A stretch of DNA of 64,000 bases from contig NZ_JAPCZF010000002.1 of assembly GCF_025938095.1 (NCBI RefSeq), positions 868,001 through 932,000 of the forward strand, written 5' to 3'. Numbering within the stretch: position 1 is the first letter of the stretch; every line of letters starts with the position of its first letter. A program made the translations under genes and the position numbers. Source of the DNA: Novosphingobium sp. JCM 18896. GTDB taxonomy: Bacteria > Pseudomonadota > Alphaproteobacteria > Sphingomonadales > Sphingomonadaceae. The notes under the pieces were generated by a model. The model ran no database searches. It was given only the letters and a program-made list of their open reading frames with translations, and had not been told where the DNA came from. Below, in pieces: positions 55,079 through 63,746 of this stretch.

Positions 55079-56340
55079 TGCGCACCATCCGCAACCTGCG
55101 CTGGTGGATCATCGGCCTCGTCACCCTGGGCACGGTGCTCAACTATCTCGCGCGCTCGACCCTGTCGGTCGCGGCGCCGACCCTGCAGGCCGAATTCGCC
55201 ATGTCGACCGAGGAGTATTCCTGGGTCGTGCTGGCCTTCCAGGCGAGCTACACGGTGATGCAGACCGTGGCGGGTTCGGTGCTCGATGCCCTGGGCACGC
55301 GGCTCGGCTTCTTCCTCTTTGCCGTCGGCTGGGCGCTGTCGAACATGGCGCACGCCTTCGCGACGGGTTGGCCGAGCCTGGCCTTCTTCCGCGGCCTGCT
55401 CGGCGCGACCGAGGCGGCGGCGATCCCCGCCGGTGCCAAGACCGTGTCCGAATGGTTTCCCCCGCGCGAGCGGCCGCTGGCGACCAGCGGCTTCCAGATG
55501 GGCACGAGCCTGGGCAACATGATCGCGCCGCCGCTCGTCGCCTTCTGCATCCTCTGGTGGGGCTGGCAGGAAGCTTTCCTGATCACCGGCGCGCTGAGCC
55601 TCGTCTGGGCGGCGCTGTGGTGGTTCGGCTATCGCCCCCACGCGCAGCACACGCGCCTGTCGGCCGAGGAGCGCGCCCATATCGAGCTTGGCCGCAACCG
55701 CGACGACATCGGCGACAAGCCGGCGACGCGCAAGCAGGTGCTCAAGTCGCGCGGGTTCTGGGCGATCGCGCTGCCGCGCTTCCTGGCCGAGCCGGCCTGG
55801 CAGACCTTCAACTTCTTCATCCCGCTCTATCTGGTCGCGGTGTGGAAGCTCGATCTCAAGGCGATCGCGCTCTGGGCCTGGCTACCGTTCCTGGCCGCCG
55901 ATTTCGGCTCGCTCGTGGCGGGCCTGCTGCCGCCGTGGCTGATGCGGAGGGGGGCGTCGCTGGTCACCTCGCGCAAGCTGACGATGACTGCGGGCGCGGT
56001 CTGCATGATCGGTCCGGCCTGCATCGGCCTGGCGGGCTCGCCGGGCGTGGCGATCGCGCTGTTCTGCGTCGGCGGCTTCGCCCACCAGCTGCTCAATGGC
56101 GCGCTGGTCACCCTGGGTTCGGACCTGTTCGACAGCCGCACCGTCGCCACCGCGACGGGCATGGCCGGATCGGCCGCCTGGATCGGCGGCATGCTGTTCA
56201 CTTTCGCGATCGGCAAGAGCGCCGACGTGTTCGGCTACAACCCGCTGTTCGTGGCGCTGGCCGCGCTCGATCTCATGGCCGCGGCGGTGCTGTGGAGCCT
56301 GCTCAGGACTCGCGCGGCGGGATCGCCCCGGGGAGCATGA
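55078..56340 (+). CDS. MFS transporter of the anion:cation symporter type, probable hexuronate importer
   Basis: 420 residues with about 12 spans. NYLARSTLSVAAPTLQAEF, FRGLLGATEAAAIPAGAKTVSEWFPPRERPLATSGFQMGTSLGNMIAPPL and the AFxxTY-like SYTVMQTVAGSVLD are typical of ExuT-type transporters. Within the glucuronate cluster, D-glucuronate is the best substrate guess. Its 3' end overlaps the convergent kdgK gene by 38 nt. Confidence 0.87.
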   Translation: MRTIRNLRWWIIGLVTLGTVLNYLARSTLSVAAPTLQAEFAMSTEEYSWVVLAFQASYTVMQTVAGSVLDALGTRLGFFLFAVGWALSNMAHAFATGWPSLAFFRGLLGATEAAAIPAGAKTVSEWFPPRERPLATSGFQMGTSLGNMIAPPLVAFCILWWGWQEAFLITGALSLVWAALWWFGYRPHAQHTRLSAEERAHIELGRNRDDIGDKPATRKQVLKSRGFWAIALPRFLAEPAWQTFNFFIPLYLVAVWKLDLKAIALWAWLPFLAADFGSLVAGLLPPWLMRRGASLVTSRKLTMTAGAVCMIGPACIGLAGSPGVAIALFCVGGFAHQLLNGALVTLGSDLFDSRTVATATGMAGSAAWIGGMLFTFAIGKSADVFGYNPLFVALAALDLMAAAVLWSLLRTRAAGSPRGA

Positions 56341-57178
56341 TCGTCCAGCCGGCGAGCGCGTGCCCGGCGCGCGCCGCATCGGCTGGCGAGGCGCCCTTCA
56401 GTCGCGCGTCGAGGTAGCCGGCGTTGAAGGCATCACCGGCGCCGCTGGTGTCGACGGGCTGCAACACGCGCTCGGGTGCGCAGAGTGTGCCGTTGGGCAG
56501 TCGGCAGCCTTCTGCGCCCAGCTTCACCACGGTTTCGCTACAGCCCAAGCCGGTCCAATGGCGCGCGACCGCCTCGGCATCGGGCTCGCCCGACAGAGTG
56601 GTTTCGTCCTCCCATGTCGGCAAGCCGATGTCGGCCAGGGCAATGGCGGCGTCGCGCGCCGCGCGCGTCTCGGCTTGGTTCTGCCACAGCCGCGGACGAT
56701 AGTTGCCGTCGAAGGCGACGCGGCGTGCCGAGGCTGCCAGGGCCAGCAACCGCTGGCGGCCCTCGGGTGGCAGGATCGCCAGCGTGATCAGCGAGAAATA
56801 GACGAGGTCCGCCCGCTCGGCCTGGGCCAGCATGGCGTCGCTCTCGGGCAGGGCAAACATTTCCCGCGCGGCGCTGGTGTCGCGCCAATAGGTGAAACTG
56901 CGCTCGCCGGCCGCGTCGGTGGTGATCGCGTAGAGCCCGGCCTGGCGCGTCGGGTGGGTCAAGACCAGCGAGGTGTCGATCCCCTCGGCGCGCCACTGCG
57001 CTTTCAGCTCCACGCTGAAGGGATCGGCGCCCAGCGCGGTCAGATAGGCGACGTCGTGCCCGGCGCGCGCGAGGTGGATCGCGGTGTTGAGCGTATCGCC
57101 GCCATAGTCGAGCTGCCAGTCGTTCTCCCGGCGCGAGAGCTCGAGCATGCCTTCGCCGATGCAGACGATCCGCGCCAT
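56303..57178 (-). CDS. kdgK: PfkB-family sugar kinase, probable 2-keto-3-deoxygluconate kinase
   Basis: 291 residues. Ribokinase fold with YGGDTLNTAIHLARAG near 25-40, VVKLGAEGCRLPNG, and the ATP/catalytic signature DTSGAGDAFNAGYLDARL near 245-262. It phosphorylates 2-keto-3-deoxygluconate, the product of mannonate dehydratase, giving KDPG in the cytosol. The gene follows the GH79-like gene by 4 nt. A KDPG aldolase gene is not in the window. Confidence 0.88.
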   Translation of the reverse strand: MARIVCIGEGMLELSRRENDWQLDYGGDTLNTAIHLARAGHDVAYLTALGADPFSVELKAQWRAEGIDTSLVLTHPTRQAGLYAITTDAAGERSFTYWRDTSAAREMFALPESDAMLAQAERADLVYFSLITLAILPPEGRQRLLALAASARRVAFDGNYRPRLWQNQAETRAARDAAIALADIGLPTWEDETTLSGEPDAEAVARHWTGLGCSETVVKLGAEGCRLPNGTLCAPERVLQPVDTSGAGDAFNAGYLDARLKGASPADAARAGHALAGWTIMLPGAIPPRES

Positions 57179-57182
57179 CGGC

Positions 57183-58700
57183 TCAGCCGCAGGCGCGGTT
57201 GCCGGCGGCGGCCACGGCGACGAAGGTGACCGACCGGCCCGGCAGCGAGAGGCTGCCCGAGACCGGCGCGCCGTCGAGACCGGTCAGGCTGGAGCCTGCC
57301 AAAGCGGGACGCCGACCGTTGACCGTCACCGCCTTGCTGTCGAGCGCGGGCGCTTGCATCACCCAGGCGAGCGCGGGCCCGCCGAGCGCGTAAGTCTGTG
57401 TCGCTTCACCGGTGTTGATCACCGCCAGCCCGACACCGCCTTTGCGGCCGGGCAGGCACTGGGCGTAGATCCGCACTTCGGGTGCAGGCGTGGTCGGCGC
57501 GGCGAGCACGGTCGTGCCCATCGTCCGCTTCCACAGGACCGCGGCCCAGTAGTCGGGGCGCGGATCGTGCGTGCCTTCGTCGAGCAGCGCATAGTCCGAG
57601 GCGGCCAGCGTGTTGTGGATGAACACCTTCACGCCCTGCCGGGCCGAGCGCCCGAGCGTGTCGACGAAGCGGAAGCTGTCGGCGAACGTGCTGGCCCAGG
57701 GATTGCCGCCACAGGCCGTCTCGCCGCTCTCGGTGTTCCACAGAGGCTTGCCCGGCGCGGCCTTGTCGCGCTCGGCCGCCATGCGTGCGATGGCCGGATC
57801 GACCGCGTCTAGCCAGGCCGCGCCCAGCGCCTTCTCGGCCGAGTGGCCCATGAACTTGCCGCCGCAGCGCTCCGATCCGCCGCCGTAGAAATGGAAGCTG
57901 TAGGCATCGGGGCGCGGTATGTCGGCGGTGAGCAGTTCGTTCGCCGCGAACTGCTTCATCGTATTGTTGCGCAGGCTCAAGGTGCGCGTCGGCTCACCGA
58001 GCTCGGCGAAGCCGGGCGCCAGCAGCAAGGTCTTGGGCGAGGCCTTGTGCAGCCAGGCGGCGAAGGTCGCGTAGTCGCGGCGATAGTCGGCCGGGGTGTA
58101 GCCCGCCGGCGGCTTGGTCAGGTCGATCATGTTGGGTTCGTTGGCGAACTCGGTGGCGGTGATCGCGCCGCCGATCGACTTGGTATAGGCCAGCCAGCGT
58201 GCTGCCGTGTCGGTCTTCCAGACGCCCTGGGCGTCGCGGGTGCCGGTGCTGGTGGCGAAGGAGGTGACGATCGCGCTGCCGGTCGCCTTGGCGAAGTCCA
58301 CCGCGCCGCGCCACTGCTGGCGGGTGAGTATCTGGTCGAAGCCCTCGGGCGGCTTGGCGGGGGCCGTGTCGCTGTCGGCGAACCAGGTATTGTTGGCCCA
58401 GGTGCCGCTGTAGCGGACATAGGCCGGGGCCAGCGCCTTCGCCAGCGCGCGCAGCTTCGCGTCTGCGAGGTCGAGCGGCGGGCGGTATTCGTGCCGGTCG
58501 GTCCCCGGGCTGCCGTAGGGCCGCCAGAACCGGCCGCCGGTGATCTCGACCATCTCGACGTTGTAGGACAGGAACCGCGCGTCGACGGTGCCGACGGCGG
58601 GCAGGGCGGCCAGGCCGCCGCGGGGTTCACCGGTGGCCGGTGAAACGGTGGCGCAACCCGCCAGCAAGGCGGCTGCAACGGCGATAAAACGGGGGGCCAT
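57183..58700 (-). CDS. GH79-like glycosidase lipoprotein, probable beta-glucuronidase
   Basis: 505 residues from ATG 58700. The signal peptide ends in a lipobox LLAGC (cysteine near residue 16). A TIM barrel follows with acid/base Glu in TATEFANEPNM and nucleophile Glu in PLWNTESGETACGG, then a C-terminal beta domain. RFLSYNVEMVEITGG and AYVRYSGTWANNTWF resemble heparanase/GH79 enzymes. It would release D-glucuronate from glycosides at the cell envelope. Between manD and kdgK, this is a natural source for the pathway. Confidence 0.8.
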   Translation of the reverse strand: MAPRFIAVAAALLAGCATVSPATGEPRGGLAALPAVGTVDARFLSYNVEMVEITGGRFWRPYGSPGTDRHEYRPPLDLADAKLRALAKALAPAYVRYSGTWANNTWFADSDTAPAKPPEGFDQILTRQQWRGAVDFAKATGSAIVTSFATSTGTRDAQGVWKTDTAARWLAYTKSIGGAITATEFANEPNMIDLTKPPAGYTPADYRRDYATFAAWLHKASPKTLLLAPGFAELGEPTRTLSLRNNTMKQFAANELLTADIPRPDAYSFHFYGGGSERCGGKFMGHSAEKALGAAWLDAVDPAIARMAAERDKAAPGKPLWNTESGETACGGNPWASTFADSFRFVDTLGRSARQGVKVFIHNTLAASDYALLDEGTHDPRPDYWAAVLWKRTMGTTVLAAPTTPAPEVRIYAQCLPGRKGGVGLAVINTGEATQTYALGGPALAWVMQAPALDSKAVTVNGRRPALAGSSLTGLDGAPVSGSLSLPGRSVTFVAVAAAGNRACG

Positions 58701-58711
58701 GGTCTTTCCTC

Positions 58712-59920
58712 TCACCAGTTCCACATCGTCCCGTCCTCGAGCCGGGCGACCGGCAGGTAGGCGGGCTTGTAGGGATATTTCGCGGCCAGCTTCTCATCGA
58801 TGTCGACGCCGTGGCCGGGGGCTTCGCCGCAGAACAGCTCGCCCTTGTCGAAGGTGTAGTCGTGGGGGAACACCGCGTCGGTCTCGGCGGTGTGGCGCAT
58901 GTATTCCTGCACGCCGAAGTTGGGCACCCAGGTATCGAAGTGCAGCGCCGTGCCCATCGTCACCGGCGACAGGTCGGTCGCGCCGTGGCAGCCGGTGCGG
59001 ATCTGGTAGAGGCTGGCGAGATCGGCGATGCGGCGCAGGTGCGTGACGCCGCCGGCGCCGACGATCGTGCAGCGGATATAGTCGATCAGCTGGTTCTGGA
59101 TCAGGTCCTTGGCGTCCCAGATCGTGTTGAAGATCTCGCCCACGGCCAGCGGCGTCACCGTGTGCTGGCGGATCAGCTTGAAGGCTTCCTGGTTCTCGGC
59201 CGGGGTGACGTCCTCGAGCCAGAACAGCTGGTAGGGTTCGAGCATCTTGCCCAGGTTCGCGGCTTCCTGCGGCGTGTAGCGGTGGTGGCCGTCGTGGAGC
59301 AGGTGGTGGTCGAAGCCGTATGTCTCGCGCAGCTTCTCGAACAGCTTGGGCACGGTGTTGAGCGCCTTGCGCGTATCCCAGCCGGTGACCGAGGGCAGCG
59401 CGGCGTCGGCGGGCTCGTAGAACAGCTTGCCGCGGCCGACGCCGTAGGCGTCCTTGATGCCGAGCACGCCGGTCTGCGCGCGGATCGCCTTGTAGCCCAT
59501 GTCGATGTACTGGCCGACCGCCTCGACCGTCTCGGCGATGTCGCTGCCGTTGGCGTGGCCGTAGACCATCACGCCGTCGCGGCTGCGCCCGCCGAGCAGC
59601 TGGTAGAGCGGCATGCCCGCCATCTTGGCCTTGATGTCCCACAGCGCGACGTCGACCGCGGCGATCGCGCGCATCGTCACCGGCCCGCGCCGCCAGTAGG
59701 CGCCGCGATAGAGGTATTGCCAGATGTCCTCGATCCGACGCGGGTCCATGCCGATCAGGCAGGGCGCGACGTGATCCTCGAGATAGGACACGACTGAGAG
59801 CTCGCGGCCGTTCAGCGTCGCGTCGCCGATGCCGTAGACGCCCTGGTCGGTCTCGATCTTCAAGGTCACGAAATTGCGTCCCGGGCAGGTGACGATGACC
59901 CTGGCTGCCGTGATCTTCAT
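58712..59920 (-). CDS. manD: D-mannonate dehydratase, enolase superfamily
   Basis: 402 residues. It dehydrates D-mannonate to 2-keto-3-deoxygluconate. Family features are [90 protein letters not shown] and the HGATDLSPV loop, as in the N. aromaticivorans enzyme. It takes the place of UxuA, which is absent. It is divergent from the GntR gene and heads the manD-GH79-kdgK operon. Confidence 0.95.
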   Translation of the reverse strand: MKITAARVIVTCPGRNFVTLKIETDQGVYGIGDATLNGRELSVVSYLEDHVAPCLIGMDPRRIEDIWQYLYRGAYWRRGPVTMRAIAAVDVALWDIKAKMAGMPLYQLLGGRSRDGVMVYGHANGSDIAETVEAVGQYIDMGYKAIRAQTGVLGIKDAYGVGRGKLFYEPADAALPSVTGWDTRKALNTVPKLFEKLRETYGFDHHLLHDGHHRYTPQEAANLGKMLEPYQLFWLEDVTPAENQEAFKLIRQHTVTPLAVGEIFNTIWDAKDLIQNQLIDYIRCTIVGAGGVTHLRRIADLASLYQIRTGCHGATDLSPVTMGTALHFDTWVPNFGVQEYMRHTAETDAVFPHDYTFDKGELFCGEAPGHGVDIDEKLAAKYPYKPAYLPVARLEDGTMWNW

Positions 59921-60001
59921 ATCCTAGGAGGACTCCGGTTCGCTGATGGGCCGAGCGGCGGACTCGAACTTGACGCCGTCGGGTCTGACTGCCATGCCCA
60001 T

Positions 60002-60016
60002 ATTGGTCAGGCCAAT
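60002..60016. promoter_or_regulatory. GntR/UxuR-type operator
   Basis: ATTGG-TCAGG-CCAAT, 11 bp before the regulator start and 82 bp before manD. Resembles FadR-subfamily uronate sites with TGGT/ACCA halves. It shares 13 bp with 54170-54182. Confidence 0.65.
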
Positions 60017-60026
60017 GGAAAGCAAG

Positions 60027-60785
60027 ATGCAGGATACTTCTCCGCGGTCGAATGACCGATTGTACCAGGACCTCGCGCGCAAGCTGATCGGCGAACTGTC
60101 CGCCGGCGCCTATCCGGTCGGCAGCCGTCTTCCCGCCGAGCGCGAGCTGGCGCAGCAGTACCAGGTCAGCCGACCCACCGTGCGCGAGGCGATCATCGCG
60201 CTCGAGGTCCAGGGCCTGGTCGAAGTTCGCATCGGCTCGGGTGCCTATGTCATGCGCCTGCCGGGCAAGGGCGATATTGCCGGGTTCAACATCACCGCCT
60301 TCGAGCTGACCGAGGCGCGCCTGCTGTTCGAGGGCGAGGCGGCTGCGCTCGCCGCGACGCAGATCAGCGACGAGGAGATCGCCGAGATCGAACAGCTCGT
60401 GCGCGAGATCGCGCGCGAGAACCAGGAGCCGAGCGGGACCGACAAGGCCGATCGCGCCTTCCATCTCGCCATCGCCAAAGCCACGCGCAACCAGGCCGTG
60501 TTCGACACGATCGAGCGGCTGTGGGAGCTGCGCTACACCTCGCCCGAAGCCGCGCTGCTCCACGAGAAGGCGCGCACGGCCAACGTCAAGCCGGTGATCG
60601 AGGAGCATTCGGCCGTGCTCGAGGCGCTGCGCGCGCGCGACCCGGCGATCGCTCGCGCGGCGATGCGCACGCACCTGGCCGCGGTGCTCGACAGTCTGCT
60701 TTTCGCCACCGAGGAAAAGGCGGTCGAGGAAGCCCGCGCCGCGGTCGCCGCCAAGCGCGCGCGCTATACCCAGGCGACGCGCTGA
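60027..60785 (+). CDS. GntR-family (FadR subgroup) regulator, UxuR-like
   Basis: 252 residues from ATG 60027, chosen because GGAAAG precedes it and the operator then lies outside the gene; upstream ATGs at 59946, 59994 and 60015 are possible. Winged helix: GSRLPAERELAQQYQVSRPTVREAIIALEVQGLVEVRIGSGAYV. The FCD sensor domain follows, with metal ligands in the region of KADRAFHLAIAKATRN and EEHSAVLEALRARD. It probably represses the glucuronate genes until a pathway intermediate appears. The uxaC gene follows 6 nt later. Confidence 0.9.
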   Translation: MQDTSPRSNDRLYQDLARKLIGELSAGAYPVGSRLPAERELAQQYQVSRPTVREAIIALEVQGLVEVRIGSGAYVMRLPGKGDIAGFNITAFELTEARLLFEGEAAALAATQISDEEIAEIEQLVREIARENQEPSGTDKADRAFHLAIAKATRNQAVFDTIERLWELRYTSPEAALLHEKARTANVKPVIEEHSAVLEALRARDPAIARAAMRTHLAAVLDSLLFATEEKAVEEARAAVAAKRARYTQATR

Positions 60786-60791
60786 ACCGCG

Positions 60792-62213
60792 ATGGCGCGC
60801 CCGCTGACGCTGCATCCCGATCGGCTGCTGCCCGCCGATCCCGCGACCCGCGCCATCGCGCGTGAGCTCTACGCCGCGGTCGCCGGACTGCCGCTCGTCA
60901 GCCCGCATGGTCATACCGATCCGTCGTGGTTCGCGCGCAACGCGCCTTTCGGCAATGCCACCGACCTGCTGCTGCGGCCCGATCACTACGTCTTCCGCAT
61001 GCTCTATTCGCAGGGCGTTCCGCTCGAAGCCCTGGGTATCGGTCAGGCCGGTCGCCACGCCGATCCGCGCTCGGCCTGGCGCCTCTTCGCCGAGCGCTAT
61101 CACCTGTTCCGCGGCACCCCCTCGGCGTTCTGGCTCGACTGGGTCTTCGGCGAGGCTTTCGGCATCGCGGTGAGGCTCGAGGCGGAGACCTCGGACCTCT
61201 ATTTCGACAAGATCACCGCCGCGCTCGCGACCGACGCCTTTCGCCCGCGCGCGCTGTTCGATCGCTTCAACATCGAAGTGATCGCCACGACCGAGAGCCC
61301 GCTCGACACGCTCGAACATCATGCCGCGGTGCGGGCCGAGAACCAGAGGCAGGGCGGCTGGCAGGGGCGGGTGGTCACCGCCTACCGTCCCGATCCCGTG
61401 ATCGACCCCGAATTCGAGAGCTTTCGCGAGAACCTGGCGCGGCTGTCCGAACTGACCGGCGAGGATTGCCTGTCGTGGTCGGGCTACCTCGCCGCGCATC
61501 GTCAGCGCCGCGCCTTCTTCGCCAGCCTGGGCGCCACCTCGACCGATCACGGCCATCCGACCGCACAGACGGCGGATCTTTCACAGGCCGAGGCCGAGGC
61601 GCTGTTCCGCAAGGTTTCGTCGGCGGAGTTCACCGCGGCCGAGGCGGAGCTGTTCCGCGCACAGATGCTGACCGAGATGGCGGCGATGAGCGTCGACGAC
61701 GGATTGGTGATGCAGATCCATCCCGGCGCCTTCCGCAACCACAATGCCGATGTCTTCGCGCGCTTCGGTCGCGACAAGGGTGCGGACCTGCCGATGCGCA
61801 CCGAATACGTCCACGCGCTCAAGCCGCTGCTCGACCGCTTCGGCAATGCCCCGGGCCTGTCGATCATCCTCTTCACGCTCGACGAGAGCACCTATGCGCG
61901 CGAACTCGCGCCGCTGGCCGGGCACTATCCGTGCCTCAAGCTCGGACCGGCCTGGTGGTTCCACGACAGCCCCGAGGGCATGCGCCGCTTCCGCCGCGCG
62001 ACCACCGAGACCGCGGGTTTCTACAATACGGTCGGCTTCAACGACGATACGCGGGCCTTCCTGTCGATCCCCGCGCGGCACGATCTCGCGCGGCGGATCG
62101 ACTGCGGTTTCCTGGCCGAACTGGTGCTCGAGCACCGTCTCGAGGACTGGGAAGCGGCCGAGCTCGCGCAAGACCTGGCCTACAATCTCGCCAAGCAGGC
62201 CTACCGGCTGTGA
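60792..62213 (+). CDS. uxaC: Glucuronate isomerase
   Basis: 473 residues. It converts D-glucuronate to D-fructuronate in the cytosol. UxaC motifs are LPLVSPHGHTDPSWFARNAPFGNATDLL, DHYVFRMLYSQGV, TTESPLDTLEHH, MQIHPGAFRNHN and KLGPAWWFHDSPEGMRRFR. The stop overlaps the uxuB GTG start by 4 nt. Confidence 0.95.
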   Translation: MARPLTLHPDRLLPADPATRAIARELYAAVAGLPLVSPHGHTDPSWFARNAPFGNATDLLLRPDHYVFRMLYSQGVPLEALGIGQAGRHADPRSAWRLFAERYHLFRGTPSAFWLDWVFGEAFGIAVRLEAETSDLYFDKITAALATDAFRPRALFDRFNIEVIATTESPLDTLEHHAAVRAENQRQGGWQGRVVTAYRPDPVIDPEFESFRENLARLSELTGEDCLSWSGYLAAHRQRRAFFASLGATSTDHGHPTAQTADLSQAEAEALFRKVSSAEFTAAEAELFRAQMLTEMAAMSVDDGLVMQIHPGAFRNHNADVFARFGRDKGADLPMRTEYVHALKPLLDRFGNAPGLSIILFTLDESTYARELAPLAGHYPCLKLGPAWWFHDSPEGMRRFRRATTETAGFYNTVGFNDDTRAFLSIPARHDLARRIDCGFLAELVLEHRLEDWEAAELAQDLAYNLAKQAYRL

Positions 62214-63595
62214 CGCGGCTGTCCGACCAGTCGCTGGGTCGGCTGGCGCCGGGAGTGACGCGCTTCGCTTACGATCGCGCGGCCCAGGCCGTGGGTATCG
62301 TCCATTTCGGCATCGGCGCGTTCCACCGCGCGCACCAGGCCTGGTATACCGACCTTGCGATGGAAGCCGGCGCCGGCACCAAGCATGGGCGCGACTGGAC
62401 GATCGCCGGCGTCTCGCTGCGCTCCGCCGGGGTGGCCGAGCAGATGAACCCGCAGGACGGGCTCTACAGCGTGACCGAACGCTCCGACGCGGCGCCCAGG
62501 GCGCGCGTGGTCGGCTCGGTGCGTCAGGTGCTGGTCGCGCCGCAGGATCCTGCGGCGGTGGTGGCGCTGCTCGCCGCGCCGGCGACGAAGATCGCCAGCT
62601 TCACGATCACCGAAAAGGGCTATGGCCGTGCCGCCGACGGCAGCCTCGATCCGGCGCTGGCGGGCGAGGGATCGATCTACCGCTACCTCGCCGAAGGCCT
62701 GGCGCAGCGCCGGGCCGCGAAGCTGCCGGGCCTCACCTTGCTGTCCTGCGACAACCTCGCCGACAACGGCGGCCAGCTCGGCCGACTGCTCGGCGAACAT
62801 GTCGCGCGCATCGACGCCGATCTCGCGCGCTGGATCGCCGACGAATGTACGTTCCCCGGCACGATGGTCGATCGCATCGTTCCCGCGACGACGCCAGAAG
62901 ACGTGGCAGTGGTGGAGGGCCTGCTCGGCCTGTCCGACGCGGCCGCGGTCGTCACCGAACCGTTCAGCCAATGGGTGATCGAGGACCGCTTCGCCCAGGG
63001 CCGCCCCGCCTGGGACCAGGTCGGCGCGCAGCTCGTCGCCGATGTCGCGCCTTACGAGACCGCGAAGCTCAGGATGCTCAACGGCGCCCATTCGGCGCTG
63101 GCCTATCTCGGCCTCGGGCGCGGCCATGTCTTCGTTCACGAGGCCGTGGCCGACCCGGCGATCCGCCCCGTGATCGAGCGGCTGATGCAGCAGGAAGCCG
63201 CGGCCAGCCTGACCCCGGCGCCGGGCCAGGATCTTGAGGCCTATGCCGCCGACCTGCTCGCGCGTTTCGCCAATCCCTCACTCCACCACCGCCTCGTGCA
63301 GATCGCGATGGACGGCAGCCAGAAGATCCCGCAGCGCTGGCTGGAGACCTTGGCGCACCACCAGCGCCGCGGTGCCGAAAGCCCCGCGATACTTACCGCG
63401 CTCGCCGCCTGGCTGCGGCACCTTCGCGGTGACAATGGCCCGGTCGACGATCCGCTGTCCGAGCCGTTGCAGGCAGCCACGCGATCCGCGGCGCCGGGTG
63501 AATGGCTCGATGCGCTGTTCGGCGCGGAGAGACTGGTCTCGGCGATCTGGACACCGACGGTTTCGGACCGTGACTTCGTGGCCCGCCTGCTCTGA
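62210..63595 (+). CDS. uxuB: Mannitol dehydrogenase-family D-mannonate oxidoreductase (fructuronate reductase)
   Basis: 461 residues from GTG 62210, which overlaps the uxaC stop (GTGA). It would reduce D-fructuronate to D-mannonate with NADH. The Rossmann part GIVHFGIGAFHRAHQAWYTD and the catalytic region AKLRMLNGAHSALAYLG are those of the family; DGSQKIPQRWLETL is near the end. A mannitol or arabinitol dehydrogenase role is the alternative, but the neighbours settle it. Confidence 0.9.
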   Translation: MTRLSDQSLGRLAPGVTRFAYDRAAQAVGIVHFGIGAFHRAHQAWYTDLAMEAGAGTKHGRDWTIAGVSLRSAGVAEQMNPQDGLYSVTERSDAAPRARVVGSVRQVLVAPQDPAAVVALLAAPATKIASFTITEKGYGRAADGSLDPALAGEGSIYRYLAEGLAQRRAAKLPGLTLLSCDNLADNGGQLGRLLGEHVARIDADLARWIADECTFPGTMVDRIVPATTPEDVAVVEGLLGLSDAAAVVTEPFSQWVIEDRFAQGRPAWDQVGAQLVADVAPYETAKLRMLNGAHSALAYLGLGRGHVFVHEAVADPAIRPVIERLMQQEAAASLTPAPGQDLEAYAADLLARFANPSLHHRLVQIAMDGSQKIPQRWLETLAHHQRRGAESPAILTALAAWLRHLRGDNGPVDDPLSEPLQAATRSAAPGEWLDALFGAERLVSAIWTPTVSDRDFVARLL

Positions 63596-63669
63596 CGGAG
63601 GTGCTTTTTTGAGTGCCTGTCAGAGATCGCGACCACGTAAAATTACCAGAGTCGAGCGATCTCCCTCGT

Positions 63670-63688
63670 GTGAGTGATTGACACTCAC
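63670..63688. promoter_or_regulatory. Dyad overlapping a -35-like box before the last gene
   Basis: GTGAGTG-ATTGA-CACTCAC, perfect 7-bp arms; TTGACA (63678-63683) lies inside. No clear -10 box follows at 17 nt. It is probably a control site of the gene at 63747. Confidence 0.35.
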
Positions 63689-63746
63689 AGAATTCTAAGC
63701 AAGCTTACCAATTGCTAAACTAGGTAAGTAGTGTGGGAGACTTTTG

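Noticed and set aside
58794..61556. A 920-codon antisense frame across manD, the GntR gene and uxaC
   Set aside because: It spans three well-identified genes and an intergenic control region; its sequence has no domain signal.
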